Of a stretch of 46,248 nucleotides of DNA, positions 7,287 through 16,066 are shown piece after piece; the stretch's first letter is position 1; every line of letters begins with the position of its first letter. The notes beneath the pieces are model-generated. The model was not told the DNA's origin. It made no database searches and saw only the letters and a list, made by a program, of their open reading frames with translations. A program made the position numbers and the translations under genes. The stretch comes from Nitrospirota bacterium (GTDB taxonomy: Bacteria > Nitrospirota > Thermodesulfovibrionia > Thermodesulfovibrionales > UBA1546). The stretch is from assembly GCA_016212165.1 (NCBI GenBank), contig JACRGY010000010.1, forward strand, positions 1 to 46,248, in the 5' to 3' direction.

Positions 7287-9014
7287 TCAGCCCTTCCCCC
7301 TCTTCCTCTCCAACACCTTCATAAGCTGCTCATATTTTAAGGTATTAAGCACATCTTTTTTCTCAAGCCACCCTCTTCTTGCTATTGAAACGCCATAGTG
7401 CATGAAATCAAACTGCGTTATGACATGCGTGTCTGTGCTGATTGCAAATTTAACGCCGAGTTCCTTTGCCTGTTTAACATAAACATCACTGAGGTCAAGT
7501 CTCAAAGGATATGCATTTATCTCAAGCGCAGTGCCTGTCTCGCTTGCCATATTAAGAACTTGCTCCATATCAATCTCATATGCATCTCTTTCTCCTATGA
7601 GCCTTCCTGTGGGATGGGCGATTATGGTGACATATGGATTTTTCATTGCAGAGACAATTCTTCTTGTAATCTGCTCTTTTGACTGCCTGAAACCGGAATG
7701 TATCGAGGCAACAACAATATCCATCTTCGAAAGGATAGCATCATCAAAATCCATCCTGCCGTCACTTCTTATATCAACCTCAATCCCCATGAGGAGCTTG
7801 AACCCCCTGAGTTTTTTGTTCAGGGCATCCACCTCTTTTTTTTCTTCCAGCAGCCTTTCTTCACTCAGTCCCCTTGCAATTCCAAGCCCCTTTGAATGGT
7901 CAGTGATTGCAATGTATTCATATCCCCTTGTCCTTGCTGCGTCAATAAGTTCTTCGAGAGTGTGGCTTCCGTCACTTTGGTTTGTATGCACATGGAGGTC
8001 TCCTTTTATATCGCCAGGTTCAACCAGACGCGGAAGAGCATTTTTTTGGGCAGCCTCTATCTCTCCCCTGTTCTCTCTCATTTCAGGCTGGACATATTGA
8101 AGCCCAAGTATTTTATAGACATCGTTCTCATCTTTGCCGCCGAGTTTTTTATTATCCTTCTCCCTGAATATCCCGTATTCATTTATCTTAAGCCCTTTTT
8201 TTACAGCCATTTCCCTTAATCGGATATTGTGCTCCTTGCTGCCCGTGAAATATGCGAGCGCAGCGCCATAAGATTCATCCTCAACAACTCTGAGGTCAAC
8301 CTGAAGCCCTTGTTTTATGACAATGCTGGATTTTGTATCCCCGTGCATTAACACCTCTTTTACCTGCGGAAGATGTACAAATGCCTTCATTGTATCATGC
8401 GGATTTTTTGATGCTGCAAGGATATCAATATCTTTTACTGTATCCTTCATTCTTCTCAGGCTTCCTGCAATGTTTATCTTTTCAATCTGAGTGGCTTTCC
8501 CCAGTTGTTCGGCAATTTCATATGCTATCGGCAGGGCCCTTCCCAAGGGCTGTCTCTCTTTGCCCCTCTTGAGCATCTCAATGCCTTTCAGGATATTTTC
8601 TTCTGTTTTTTCTTTTATTCCGGGAAGGCCGCTTAATTTATGTTCTCTTGCAAGTTTCTCAAGTTCATCCACATTTTTGATTTTTAATTTTTCATAGAGA
8701 AGCCTGGCTGTCTTTGGCCCAAGGCCCGGGACAGAAAGAAGCGCTGCAAGACCGCCAGGGACTTCTTCTTTGATATCCTCGAGGCTTTTAATCCTGCCTG
8801 TTTTTATATATTCCTGAATCTTCTCTGCAAGGTCATGCCCTATTCCCGGTATATCGAGGAGTTCTTCTCCGGAAAGCGCGGCAACATCCTTTGCAAGCCC
8901 TTCAAGATTCTGGCCGGCCCTTCTGTAGGCCCTGATGCGGAATGGATTTTCGCCCTTTATTTCAAGGAGGTCTGCTATTTCATTGAAGATATCCGCTATC
9001 TCCTGGTTTTTCAT
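7287..9014 (-). CDS. polX: Family X DNA polymerase with PHP domain (PolX)
   Basis: A 575-residue protein, the normal length for bacterial PolX. The N-terminal helix-hairpin-helix region includes DIPGIGHDLAEKI (54-66) and LSVPGLGPKTARLL (93-106). The nucleotidyltransferase motif AGSLRRMKDTVKDIDIL has catalytic D195 and D197, with a third Asp at D240. The C-terminal PHP domain (about 338-570) has metal ligands in HVHTNQSDG, ITDHSKG, GIEVDI, ASIHSGF, IIAHPTGR and ISTDTH. These enzymes fill short gaps in base-excision repair and have a Mn-dependent 3'-5' exonuclease and AP-endonuclease activity in the PHP domain. All catalytic residues look present. It is divergent from the PBP1A gene with a 75-bp shared upstream region. 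Confidence 0.95.
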   Translation of the reverse strand: MKNQEIADIFNEIADLLEIKGENPFRIRAYRRAGQNLEGLAKDVAALSGEELLDIPGIGHDLAEKIQEYIKTGRIKSLEDIKEEVPGGLAALLSVPGLGPKTARLLYEKLKIKNVDELEKLAREHKLSGLPGIKEKTEENILKGIEMLKRGKERQPLGRALPIAYEIAEQLGKATQIEKINIAGSLRRMKDTVKDIDILAASKNPHDTMKAFVHLPQVKEVLMHGDTKSSIVIKQGLQVDLRVVEDESYGAALAYFTGSKEHNIRLREMAVKKGLKINEYGIFREKDNKKLGGKDENDVYKILGLQYVQPEMRENRGEIEAAQKNALPRLVEPGDIKGDLHVHTNQSDGSHTLEELIDAARTRGYEYIAITDHSKGLGIARGLSEERLLEEKKEVDALNKKLRGFKLLMGIEVDIRSDGRMDFDDAILSKMDIVVASIHSGFRQSKEQITRRIVSAMKNPYVTIIAHPTGRLIGERDAYEIDMEQVLNMASETGTALEINAYPLRLDLSDVYVKQAKELGVKFAISTDTHVITQFDFMHYGVSIARRGWLEKKDVLNTLKYEQLMKVLERKRGKG

Positions 9015-9048
9015 AAGTAAAGTATAGCAGAAGATAAGCCGGGTATCT

Positions 9049-9078
9049 TTGACATGCCTTTCAAATCAGGGGTATAAT
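9049..9078 (+). promoter_or_regulatory. Consensus sigma-70 promoter of the PBP1A gene, likely leaderless
   Basis: TTGACA (9049-9054), 18-bp spacer, TATAAT (9073-9078). The ATG is at 9090, so transcription should begin within a few bases of the start codon. There is no Shine-Dalgarno sequence between. Confidence 0.8.
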
Positions 9079-9089
9079 ACTTTTCTAAA

Positions 9090-11399
9090 ATGAAATCAAG
9101 GGTTGTTATCTCTCTCATAATCATATCCATTGTTACCGGTGTATCTGTCGGAAGCTATCTTGCCATTGCAAGGGGAATTCCATCTATTGCTGAACTCAAG
9201 CAGTACAAGCCCACCACCGGCACAAAGATATATGCAGACGATGATGTGCTTATCGGGGAACTCAAGGTTGAAAAAGGCATATTTGTGCCTCTGGACAAAA
9301 TGCCGCAACATCTTATAGATGCAGTGATTGCTACCGAAGATTCAAGGTTCTGGAAACATAAGGGGATAGATTATGTTGCGATCGGCAGGGCTGTCCTCAA
9401 GGATATTATCCATATAGAACTTAAAGAGGGCGCCAGCACAATAACCCAGCAGCTTGCAAAGGTCGTGTTTCTTACGCCGGAAAAAACCCTTAAGAGAAAG
9501 ATCAGGGAGGCATCGCTTGCAATAAAAATAGAAAAGAACCTTGACAAGAAAGAGATACTGGAGCTTTATTTGAATAAGATATATTTTGGCCACGGCGCAT
9601 ACGGAGTGGAGATGGCGTCCCGCGTATATTTCGGCAAGTCCGTAAGAGACATAACACTGCCTGAGGCTGCCATGATAGCAGCCCTTATAAAGGCCCCTTC
9701 AACATATTCCCCATATAACAACCTTACAAAGGCAAAGGAAAGGCAGGACACGGTTCTTTTCCGGATGGAGGAAGAAGGGTACATTAAAAAATCAGAGAGA
9801 GAAAAAGCAGCAAAACAACCGCTATATTTATCGAGCCTTAGAAGAGGCATGGAGGCAAATAACTATTTTGTTGAATACATAAGGAAATATCTCGAAAGCA
9901 CCTACGGTGAAGAAACTGTATATAAAGGCGGGTTAAAGGTCTATACAACGCTTGACAGGAGAATGCAGCTATCTGCCCAGAAGGCATTGCAGGAAGGGCT
10001 GAGAGAGCTTGACAAAAGACGCGGCTGGAGGGGGCCGCTGGAACACAAGGAAATAGATATTAAAAAAGAGATGGAAAGCAAAGATGTATATAATTCCGTT
10101 ATCACGGACGGAAGCGAGATAACGTCAGGCCTGGTGCTCAAGGCCGGTGAAAAAGATGCTGTTATCAAGACAAGGGGAATTATCGGGAGGCTGTCTATAG
10201 AAGATGCACAGTGGGCGGGCATGGCCATAGACAAAAAAACAAAGAAGCCGGTTGCAGTTAAGGGCTTTAATCTTACGAAGATACTGGCCCCCGGTGATAT
10301 GGTTAAGGTGAGAATTAAAGGGGCAAAGGGCAAAGATATCAGCCTCTCTCTTGAACAGGAACCCGAGGTAGAAGGCGCTGTTGTTGCAATCGAACAGGGC
10401 ACAGGGTTTATCAGGGCCCTTGTGGGAGGTTACGACTTTACAAAGAGTGAATTTAACAGGGCCATTTATGCAAAACGCCAGCCGGGCTCTGCATTCAAGC
10501 CAATAATATACGCTGCTGCGATGGACAATGGGTTCACGCCGGCAAGCATAATAGACGATGAACCGGTTACTTATACGGGCGGCCCAAAAGGCGACTGGAA
10601 ACCGGAAAATTATGACCACAAACACTATGGGCCTACGCGGCTGAGGGATGCACTGGCATATTCCAGAAATGTTGTTACAGTAAAGCTTGTGGATGCAATG
10701 GGCGTTGGCAAGGTTATTGACTTTGCAAGGAGCATCGGCCTGGAAGGTAACATACCGCATAATTTAAGCATAGCCCTTGGCAGCTTAAGTGTAACACCGC
10801 TGGAACTTGCTTCAGGATACAGCGTCTTTGCCAACAGCGGGAATAAGATGAATCCAACGGCCATTAAATATATCACAGATTCAAAGGGCAGCATAGTTGC
10901 GAGCAATGAGCCCGGGAGCACCCAGGCAATAAGCCAGCAGACAGCGTTTCTTATAACGTCCATGATGCAGGACGTTATAAATTATGGGACAGGCTGGAGG
11001 ATAAAGGCGCTGGGCAGGCCTGCTGCAGGAAAGACAGGCACGACAAATGATTACAGGGATGCGTGGTTCGTGGGGTACACAACAGGCCTCACTGCCTGTG
11101 TATGGGTTGGGTTTGACGATATAAGGCCCCTCGGGTCCCAGGAAACAGGCGCAAAGGCAGCATCGCCAATATGGCTTAATTTCATGAGGTCTGCATCTAG
11201 CAGCGAAGAGCCTCTTGATTTCCCTGTGCCTGAAGGGATTGTACGATATGCGATAGACTCGGCCACAGGGCTTTTGGCAAAAGAAGAAATCCCCGGTGTT
11301 CTGAAAGAATATTTTAAGGAAGGCACCCAGCCGACACAATTTGCAAACGCGCCAATAATACCCGAGAAAAAAGATGCGGTGAATTTAGATTTTGATTAG
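9090..11399 (+). CDS. Class A penicillin-binding protein 1A
   Basis: A 769-residue bifunctional peptidoglycan synthase. A signal-anchor helix (about 5-27) is followed by a GT51 glycosyltransferase domain with the catalytic motif ATEDSRFWKHKG (E83) and TITQQL. An OB-like linker (about 330-430) precedes the transpeptidase with SXXK S467-A-F-K470, SXN S525-R-N527 and KTGT beginning at K648. It polymerises lipid II in the periplasm and cross-links stem peptides. All active-site residues are present. The start is fixed by the signal anchor and by the promoter position; the mRNA appears to lack a leader. Its stop lies 7 bp from the stop of the convergent MerR gene, leaving no room for a separate terminator. 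Confidence 0.96.
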   Translation: MKSRVVISLIIISIVTGVSVGSYLAIARGIPSIAELKQYKPTTGTKIYADDDVLIGELKVEKGIFVPLDKMPQHLIDAVIATEDSRFWKHKGIDYVAIGRAVLKDIIHIELKEGASTITQQLAKVVFLTPEKTLKRKIREASLAIKIEKNLDKKEILELYLNKIYFGHGAYGVEMASRVYFGKSVRDITLPEAAMIAALIKAPSTYSPYNNLTKAKERQDTVLFRMEEEGYIKKSEREKAAKQPLYLSSLRRGMEANNYFVEYIRKYLESTYGEETVYKGGLKVYTTLDRRMQLSAQKALQEGLRELDKRRGWRGPLEHKEIDIKKEMESKDVYNSVITDGSEITSGLVLKAGEKDAVIKTRGIIGRLSIEDAQWAGMAIDKKTKKPVAVKGFNLTKILAPGDMVKVRIKGAKGKDISLSLEQEPEVEGAVVAIEQGTGFIRALVGGYDFTKSEFNRAIYAKRQPGSAFKPIIYAAAMDNGFTPASIIDDEPVTYTGGPKGDWKPENYDHKHYGPTRLRDALAYSRNVVTVKLVDAMGVGKVIDFARSIGLEGNIPHNLSIALGSLSVTPLELASGYSVFANSGNKMNPTAIKYITDSKGSIVASNEPGSTQAISQQTAFLITSMMQDVINYGTGWRIKALGRPAAGKTGTTNDYRDAWFVGYTTGLTACVWVGFDDIRPLGSQETGAKAASPIWLNFMRSASSSEEPLDFPVPEGIVRYAIDSATGLLAKEEIPGVLKEYFKEGTQPTQFANAPIIPEKKDAVNLDFD

Positions 11400-11406
11400 G
11401 TTGCAG

Positions 11407-11829
11407 TTATTTTTTCTTGGTCTTTTTTGAGATATACACAATGCAGTCTTCGCATATCTTGCCGCTTTCCTTGTTGCATATCATTCTGTTGAGCTCCCAG
11501 CAGGGCTTTGTCTTGTCTATATAGGCAGAGCATTTATTCTTTCTCTCTTCAGAACATACTGTTATCTCCCAGCAGGGAGCATATTCGAGGAGTTTCTTTA
11601 TGCCTTCAATGCTTATTTTTTTGGTATGGATAAGCTCCCTTAAACATCTCAGCCACTTGATATCGTTTTCTGAATAAAATCTGTTTTTATTCCTGCGGGC
11701 AGGTTTCAGCAGCCCATGTTTTTCATAAAGCCTTAAGGTCTGGTCTGTTGTGCCTATTAATTCAGCCACTATGCCGATTGGGTACAGCGGCGCCTCTTTT
11801 TTTTCGTCTTCTGTCAGTTCCTTTTTCAT
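11407..11829 (-). CDS. MerR-family regulator with a cysteine-rich two-CW-like tail
   Basis: A 140-residue protein. Residues about 15-84 form a MerR winged helix-turn-helix (YPIGIVAELIGTTDQTLRLYEKHGL). The C-terminal 55 residues carry seven cysteines (86, 92, 100, 110, 118, 126, 129) arranged as two related PCWE...C...C units, resembling the two-CW cysteine motif found in sensory proteins of Deltaproteobacteria and Nitrospirota. This suggests metal or Fe-S/redox sensing instead of an organic ligand. A strong ribosome binding site (AGGAAGAGGG) precedes the ATG and a TATAAT lies further upstream near 11861-11866. No neighbouring target gene is evident; autoregulation is possible. HspR-like regulators are an alternative but lack this tail. 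Confidence 0.85.
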   Translation of the reverse strand: MKKELTEDEKKEAPLYPIGIVAELIGTTDQTLRLYEKHGLLKPARRNKNRFYSENDIKWLRCLRELIHTKKISIEGIKKLLEYAPCWEITVCSEERKNKCSAYIDKTKPCWELNRMICNKESGKICEDCIVYISKKTKKK

Positions 11830-12102
11830 GAGCCCTCTTCCTATAAGCCTTTAGCGTGGATTATACCATAACAATTAAGACATTTATTAATCCCAGTTAT
11901 TAAATATCATTTGAATTAAAAATGCAAGGAATTTATTATGGACTGGTACTAAAAACAACAGAGCCATCCTGCCGTGTCAAAAAACCCATGACAAGATCAA
12001 AACATGAAAGGTTCATTTGTCAGCTTAAAGAGTGACTGCTTCGTAACTCTCATATATCTTCGTTCCATTGAACAACTGAAGCAACAACTGTTATATTTAT
12101 CC

Positions 12103-14019
12103 ATGGGTAAGGCATCAAGAAAAAAGAGGCAACAAGAGTTGCAGTCTGAATATATATTAAATGGCAAGTCTTTAATATCAAGTGGCATACCTTCTAAATG
12201 GAGTTTATTCAATAAGCCGATTGTTCATTTTTTTCTTATAGCCATTGCCGGCTTTCTTGTTTACTCCAACACCTTCAATGCGCCATTTCAGTTTGATGAT
12301 ATAGATAATATTATTGAAAACTATAACTTAAGGGATTTAACTAATTTCTGGCCACCGTCAGGTTCAAGGTGGTTCGGGTTTCTCACGTTTGCCTTGAACT
12401 ATCATTTTGGAGGTTTGAACGTTACCGGCTATCACATAGTCAATCTTATAGTACATATCATTAATGCATTGCTTGTCTATTGGCTTGTGATTCTCAGCTT
12501 CAAGGCATTACAATCCATTCCTGCTGTCATTGCGAGGGGACAAAGTCCGCGAAGCAATCCAGTTAAATCAAGGAACTCAGACACGGAGATTGCCACGCCT
12601 TCGGCTCGCAATGACAAATACATAGCCTTTTTCTCTGCCTTGCTCTTTGCCTCCCATCCAATCCAGACACAGGCAGTAACATATATTGTTCAGAGATTCA
12701 CATCACTTGCAACAATGTTTTATCTGCTTTCATTGGCAGGTTATATAAGATCAAGACTCTCTACACTGCCCACTACACGCTATACGCTATATGCTGTCTC
12801 TCTCTTCTCTGCCATCCTTGCCATGAAGACAAAGGAAATCTCATTCACACTGCCGATAATTATTGTCCTTTATGAATTCATGTTCTTTGAGGGGAAGTTC
12901 AAGAAAAGGCTTTTATACTTAATCCCCCTGCTACTTATAATGTTTATCATTCCATTGAGCCTGATTGGAACAGATAAACCAATCGGAGCTGCGATTGGAG
13001 AAATAAGAGAGACCGTTCAGGAGACAGCGGAAATTCCACGATGGAGTTATCTCTTTACACAATTCAGGGTAATAGTTACATACATAAGACTTTTGTTTTT
13101 GCCGATAAACCAGAACCTCGATTATGACTATCCGTTATATCATTCATTCTTTAATCCAGAAGTGTTTTTATCATTTCTTTTTCTCTTAACAATTTTTTCT
13201 TTTGCTGCTTATCTTCTTTACACTACCCGCTACCCGCTACCCGCTTCACGTTTAATAGCCTTCGGCATTTTCTGGTTCTTCATAACCCTGTCTGTAGAAT
13301 CAAGTATCATTCCGATAAGAGATGTAATCTTTGAACACAGGTTATATCTGCCGGTTGTAGGTATTATTATTGTTTTTGTATCAGCCACGTTTTATATCCT
13401 TCAGGCTATGATTCAGAATCCAAAACGTTCCGTTTCTGCTTGCTGCTTACTACTTGCTACTGCTGTTATTGTTCTCTCAATTTCTACTTATCAGAGAAAC
13501 ATCGTATGGCAGAACGAGGTGACACTATGGGAAGATGCAGCAACGAAGAGCCCTGAAAAAGCAAGGGTGTATTATAACCTTGGCAAAATTTACAGCGCTA
13601 AGGGATGGGACGATAAAGCAATAGAAAATTATCAACTAGCTACAAGAATTAAGCCGGATTACATAGAAGCGCATAATAATCTTGGCAATGCATACAATAA
13701 AAAAGGATGGATTGATAAAGCTATTGAACATTACCAGATTGCTATATTATTAGGGCCAGATTTCATAGAAGCACATAATAACATAGGGAATGCCTATGCA
13801 GCTAAAGGATGGATTGATAAAGCTATTGAACATTACTGGCTTGCTTTAAGGCTAAAACCAAATTTCATAGAAGCGCACAATAATCTTGGGCTAGCATATG
13901 AAAGAAAAGGATTGCTGGAGGAAGCAATAAAAGAATATCAGACAGCGCTGATAATTAATCCGGAATTTAAGACGGCAAGGGAGAATTTAAATAGACTCCT
14001 TCGCATAAAGGGAAAGTAG
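12103..14019 (+). CDS. Multi-pass membrane protein with C-terminal TPRs (TMTC/PMT-like glycosyltransferase family)
   Basis: I place the start at the ATG at 12103 (638 residues, MGKASRKKRQQEL...), as this resembles the usual lysine-rich start before the first helix; an in-frame ATG at 12004 adds 33 atypical residues, and neither has a clear ribosome binding site. About ten membrane helices follow, with the first loop holding NTFNAPFQFDDIDNIIENY, whose DD pair matches GT-C-type glycosyltransferases. The last 150 residues hold four TPRs (YNLGKIYSAKGWDDKAIENY and repeats). The fold suggests transfer of a sugar from a lipid carrier at the membrane; substrate unknown. The gene is AT-rich and carries several in-frame repeat insertions (12525-12616, 12764-12803, 13216-13255, 13425-13470). 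A glycosyltransferase role is inferred from family resemblance. Confidence 0.8.
   Translation: MGKASRKKRQQELQSEYILNGKSLISSGIPSKWSLFNKPIVHFFLIAIAGFLVYSNTFNAPFQFDDIDNIIENYNLRDLTNFWPPSGSRWFGFLTFALNYHFGGLNVTGYHIVNLIVHIINALLVYWLVILSFKALQSIPAVIARGQSPRSNPVKSRNSDTEIATPSARNDKYIAFFSALLFASHPIQTQAVTYIVQRFTSLATMFYLLSLAGYIRSRLSTLPTTRYTLYAVSLFSAILAMKTKEISFTLPIIIVLYEFMFFEGKFKKRLLYLIPLLLIMFIIPLSLIGTDKPIGAAIGEIRETVQETAEIPRWSYLFTQFRVIVTYIRLLFLPINQNLDYDYPLYHSFFNPEVFLSFLFLLTIFSFAAYLLYTTRYPLPASRLIAFGIFWFFITLSVESSIIPIRDVIFEHRLYLPVVGIIIVFVSATFYILQAMIQNPKRSVSACCLLLATAVIVLSISTYQRNIVWQNEVTLWEDAATKSPEKARVYYNLGKIYSAKGWDDKAIENYQLATRIKPDYIEAHNNLGNAYNKKGWIDKAIEHYQIAILLGPDFIEAHNNIGNAYAAKGWIDKAIEHYWLALRLKPNFIEAHNNLGLAYERKGLLEEAIKEYQTALIINPEFKTARENLNRLLRIKGK
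12525..12616. repeat. Palindromic dispersed element inside the TPR glycosyltransferase gene
   Basis: A 92-bp element bounded by a perfect 12-bp inverted repeat (TGTCATTGCGAG / CTCGCAATGACA), with inner GAAGCAATC and GATTGC segments. It resembles the widespread non-coding GTCATTGCGAGG-type element of environmental bacterial genomes. Here it is translated as part of a loop before a membrane helix, without breaking the frame. Confidence 0.85.
13216..13255. repeat. Heptamer tandem repeat (CTACCCG) within coding sequence
   Basis: Three consecutive 7-bp CTACCCG units, in frame in the TPR glycosyltransferase gene. Related degenerate tracts lie at about 12764-12803 (ACGCTAT-type) and 13425-13470 (TGCTTGCTGCT-type). 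Confidence 0.6.
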
Positions 14020-14051
14020 GCCGAGTTAACCCCAACCTGCTTTCCCCGCAC

Positions 14052-14096
14052 TTCCCTTGTTTTCTCATCTTTGTGTCAAGGGGAATCTGAGTTTTT
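14052..14096 (+). terminator. Possible intrinsic terminator after the TPR gene
   Basis: TTCCCTTG (14052-14059) can pair with CAAGGGGAA (14077-14085) with one bulge, followed by a five-T run. The long loop makes this weak. Confidence 0.3.
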
Positions 14097-14108
14097 GTGA
14101 TGAACTCC

Positions 14109-15485
14109 TTATATAAAAATCTTTCCGGGATTCAGCAGGCCCTTGGGGTCAAAGATATTTTTTATGCCTTTCATCAAATCAAGCTCATGCTTTTTAATCT
14201 CCATGCCGATATAGGAGGCCTTTGTGATTCCCACGCCATGTTCCCCGGAGATTGTGCCCCCTAAATCAAGGGTCATGTTAAATATTTCCTTTACCAGCGC
14301 CTCTGCCTGCCGGTATCTTTCCGCATCATTCCTGTCAACCATGATATTTACATGGATATTGCCGTCCCCTGCATGCCCGAAGTTTACTATCTTTATGCCG
14401 CTTTCTTCAGAGAGCCTTTTAAGATACTTAAGCATATCAGGTATCTTGTTCCTCGGCACAACAATGTCCTCATTTATCTTTGTAGGGCTCAGGTTATACA
14501 GCGCAGGCGATACGGCCCGTCTTGCCTCCCATAACTTGGCCCTTGCAGCAGCATCTTCTGCCATCTTCACCTCGGCATTAAGCGAGGTGCAGATATCCGC
14601 TATTTTTGCTGCCTCTTTTGTTATGGCCGCAGGATGGCCGTCGAGCTCGATGAGCAGGAGCGCCTCAACCCCTTTTGGAATACCAACGGGCTTGAAGCTT
14701 TCAACTGCTGCAATTGTTTCTGCATCCATGAACTCAAGTGTCCTCGGTATTACCCCGGATGCTATTATTTTTGAAATTGCAGTGCCTGAGGCCTCAAGGT
14801 TATCAAACGTAACAAGCAGCGTAATGACCTCCTCCGGCAAAGGAAGTATCCTGAGGCGGATCTTTGTTATCACTGCAAGGGTTCCTTCTGAGCCCGTAAG
14901 CAGCCTTGTCAGATCATACCCGACAACCCCCTTAGGGGTCCTTACGCCTGTAGTTATAATCTCGCCATTGGGCAGGACTGCCTCAAGCTCCATCACATAA
15001 TCTTTAGTGACGCCGTATTTTAAGGCCCTTGGCCCGCCGGCATTTTCTGCAACATTCCCTCCGATTGTGCAGAAGTTCATGCTTGCAGGGTCAGGAGGAT
15101 AAAAGAATCCAAGGTATTCAAGCTCGCGCTGAAGCCTGCCGTTTATCATCCCCGGTTCTACTATTACATTAAGATTTTCAGTATCAAGCGCTATGAGCCT
15201 GTTCATTTTTTCACAGCTCAGTACAATAGACCCCTTCAATGGTATTGAGCCGCCTGTCATGCCTGTGCCTGCGCCTCTTGGCGTAACAGGGATTTCATTC
15301 TGCCAGGCATATCTCATTATCCTGACAACTTCCTCTGTATTTTTTGGCCAGGCTACTGCGGAGGGAACTCCTTCAAGCCCTGAGGCATCAAAGCCGTAAC
15401 AGACCAGGTCTTCAGGTTCTGTTGATATCTTTATATCAGGCAGTGCATCAGTGATTCTGCTTATAGTGTGGCCCGGTGTTATCAT
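14109..15485 (-). CDS. FAD-linked oxidase, GlcD-type (glycolate/D-lactate dehydrogenase subunit)
   Basis: A 458-residue protein with an N-terminal FAD_binding_4 (PCMH) domain, VTPRGAGTGMTGGSIPLKGSIVLS, and the C-terminal FAD-oxidase domain with the HAGDGNIHVNIM metal/substrate motif and the closing GTISGEHGVGITK...FDPKGLLNPGKIF. Such enzymes oxidise glycolate, D-lactate or a related 2-hydroxyacid and pass electrons to a partner Fe-S protein (GlcF) or an electron-transfer flavoprotein. No partner gene is in the window, so the substrate is undecided. Its ATG overlaps the TGA of ruvC (ATGA), making it the third gene of a gmhA-ruvC-glcD operon. Length and motifs are complete. Confidence 0.92.
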   Translation of the reverse strand: MITPGHTISRITDALPDIKISTEPEDLVCYGFDASGLEGVPSAVAWPKNTEEVVRIMRYAWQNEIPVTPRGAGTGMTGGSIPLKGSIVLSCEKMNRLIALDTENLNVIVEPGMINGRLQRELEYLGFFYPPDPASMNFCTIGGNVAENAGGPRALKYGVTKDYVMELEAVLPNGEIITTGVRTPKGVVGYDLTRLLTGSEGTLAVITKIRLRILPLPEEVITLLVTFDNLEASGTAISKIIASGVIPRTLEFMDAETIAAVESFKPVGIPKGVEALLLIELDGHPAAITKEAAKIADICTSLNAEVKMAEDAAARAKLWEARRAVSPALYNLSPTKINEDIVVPRNKIPDMLKYLKRLSEESGIKIVNFGHAGDGNIHVNIMVDRNDAERYRQAEALVKEIFNMTLDLGGTISGEHGVGITKASYIGMEIKKHELDLMKGIKNIFDPKGLLNPGKIFI

Positions 15486-16066
15486 GTAATCCGCAGGGTA
15501 TTCGTGTGGCAGAGGGCCAACGCCAGGGCATCTGCGCTATCCGCAGACAATTTGACCTTTAAATTCAGCACCATTGCAACCATCTCCTGAACCTGATGTT
15601 TTTCAGCCCTGCCATACCCTACAACTGCTTTTTTCACCTCAAGGGCGCTGTACTCATAAACAGGAATCCCGCGGGAAGCTGCTGCAACAAGCGCCGCGCC
15701 CCTTGCCTGCCCGAGCGTCAGAGCCGCCTTTATGCTCTTTGCGAAAAAAACCTTTTCAATTGCAACCTCATCAGGAGAATATTCTTTTATGATCTCTGAA
15801 AGGCCGTTATAAATTTCCCTGAGCCTTGCATCGAGAGGCTGTTTGGAAGAAAGCATTATCCTCCCGGATGCGACATAAGCTGGATTCAGCGCAAAGGTCC
15901 TGTCGGTTGCGACTCGACTCTCCGAGAAGTTCGAAGTGCCGGCCTTAAGGCCTTCCGTGCTTATGCGCCTTGGCGCTTCAGCGCTTATAATTCCATAACC
16001 ACAGACAATACTTCCCGGGTCTATGCCGAGTATGAGCTTTGGCCTATTTTTTTCGTGGCGCCTCAA
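15482..16066 (-). CDS. ruvC: Holliday junction endonuclease RuvC, with an in-frame insertion
   Basis: I choose the TTG at 16066 as start (194 residues, LRRHEKNRPKLILGIDPG) because GGAGGAG lies exactly seven bases upstream; a GTG or ATG further upstream would run deeper into gmhA. RuvC is the dimeric endonuclease that cuts Holliday junctions made by RuvAB. The catalytic acids are present: D16 in LGIDPGS, E in VAIEKVFFAKS, and the C-terminal SADALALALCHT. Between GYGII and LDARLREIY there are 50 residues where E. coli RuvC has about 25; the extra part (roughly 15866-15985) has palindromic sequence such as GAAGGCCTTAAGGCCGGC. It overlaps the gmhA stop by 23 bp and the glcD start by 4 bp. Confidence 0.92.
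   Translation of the reverse strand: MRRHEKNRPKLILGIDPGSIVCGYGIISAEAPRRISTEGLKAGTSNFSESRVATDRTFALNPAYVASGRIMLSSKQPLDARLREIYNGLSEIIKEYSPDEVAIEKVFFAKSIKAALTLGQARGAALVAAASRGIPVYEYSALEVKKAVVGYGRAEKHQVQEMVAMVLNLKVKLSADSADALALALCHTNTLRIT
15866..15985. repeat. Repeat-like insertion within ruvC
   Basis: This stretch encodes about 25 residues absent from ordinary RuvC proteins. It includes nested short palindromes (AAGGCCTTAAGGCC, AAGCGCTGAAGCGC, GCGCCAAGGCGC). The exact borders are approximate. Confidence 0.55.

Noticed and set aside
12004-12102. The 33 residues before the ATG at 12103 as part of the TPR glycosyltransferase
   Set aside because: They do not look like the family N-terminus and have no better ribosome binding site, although this start cannot be excluded.
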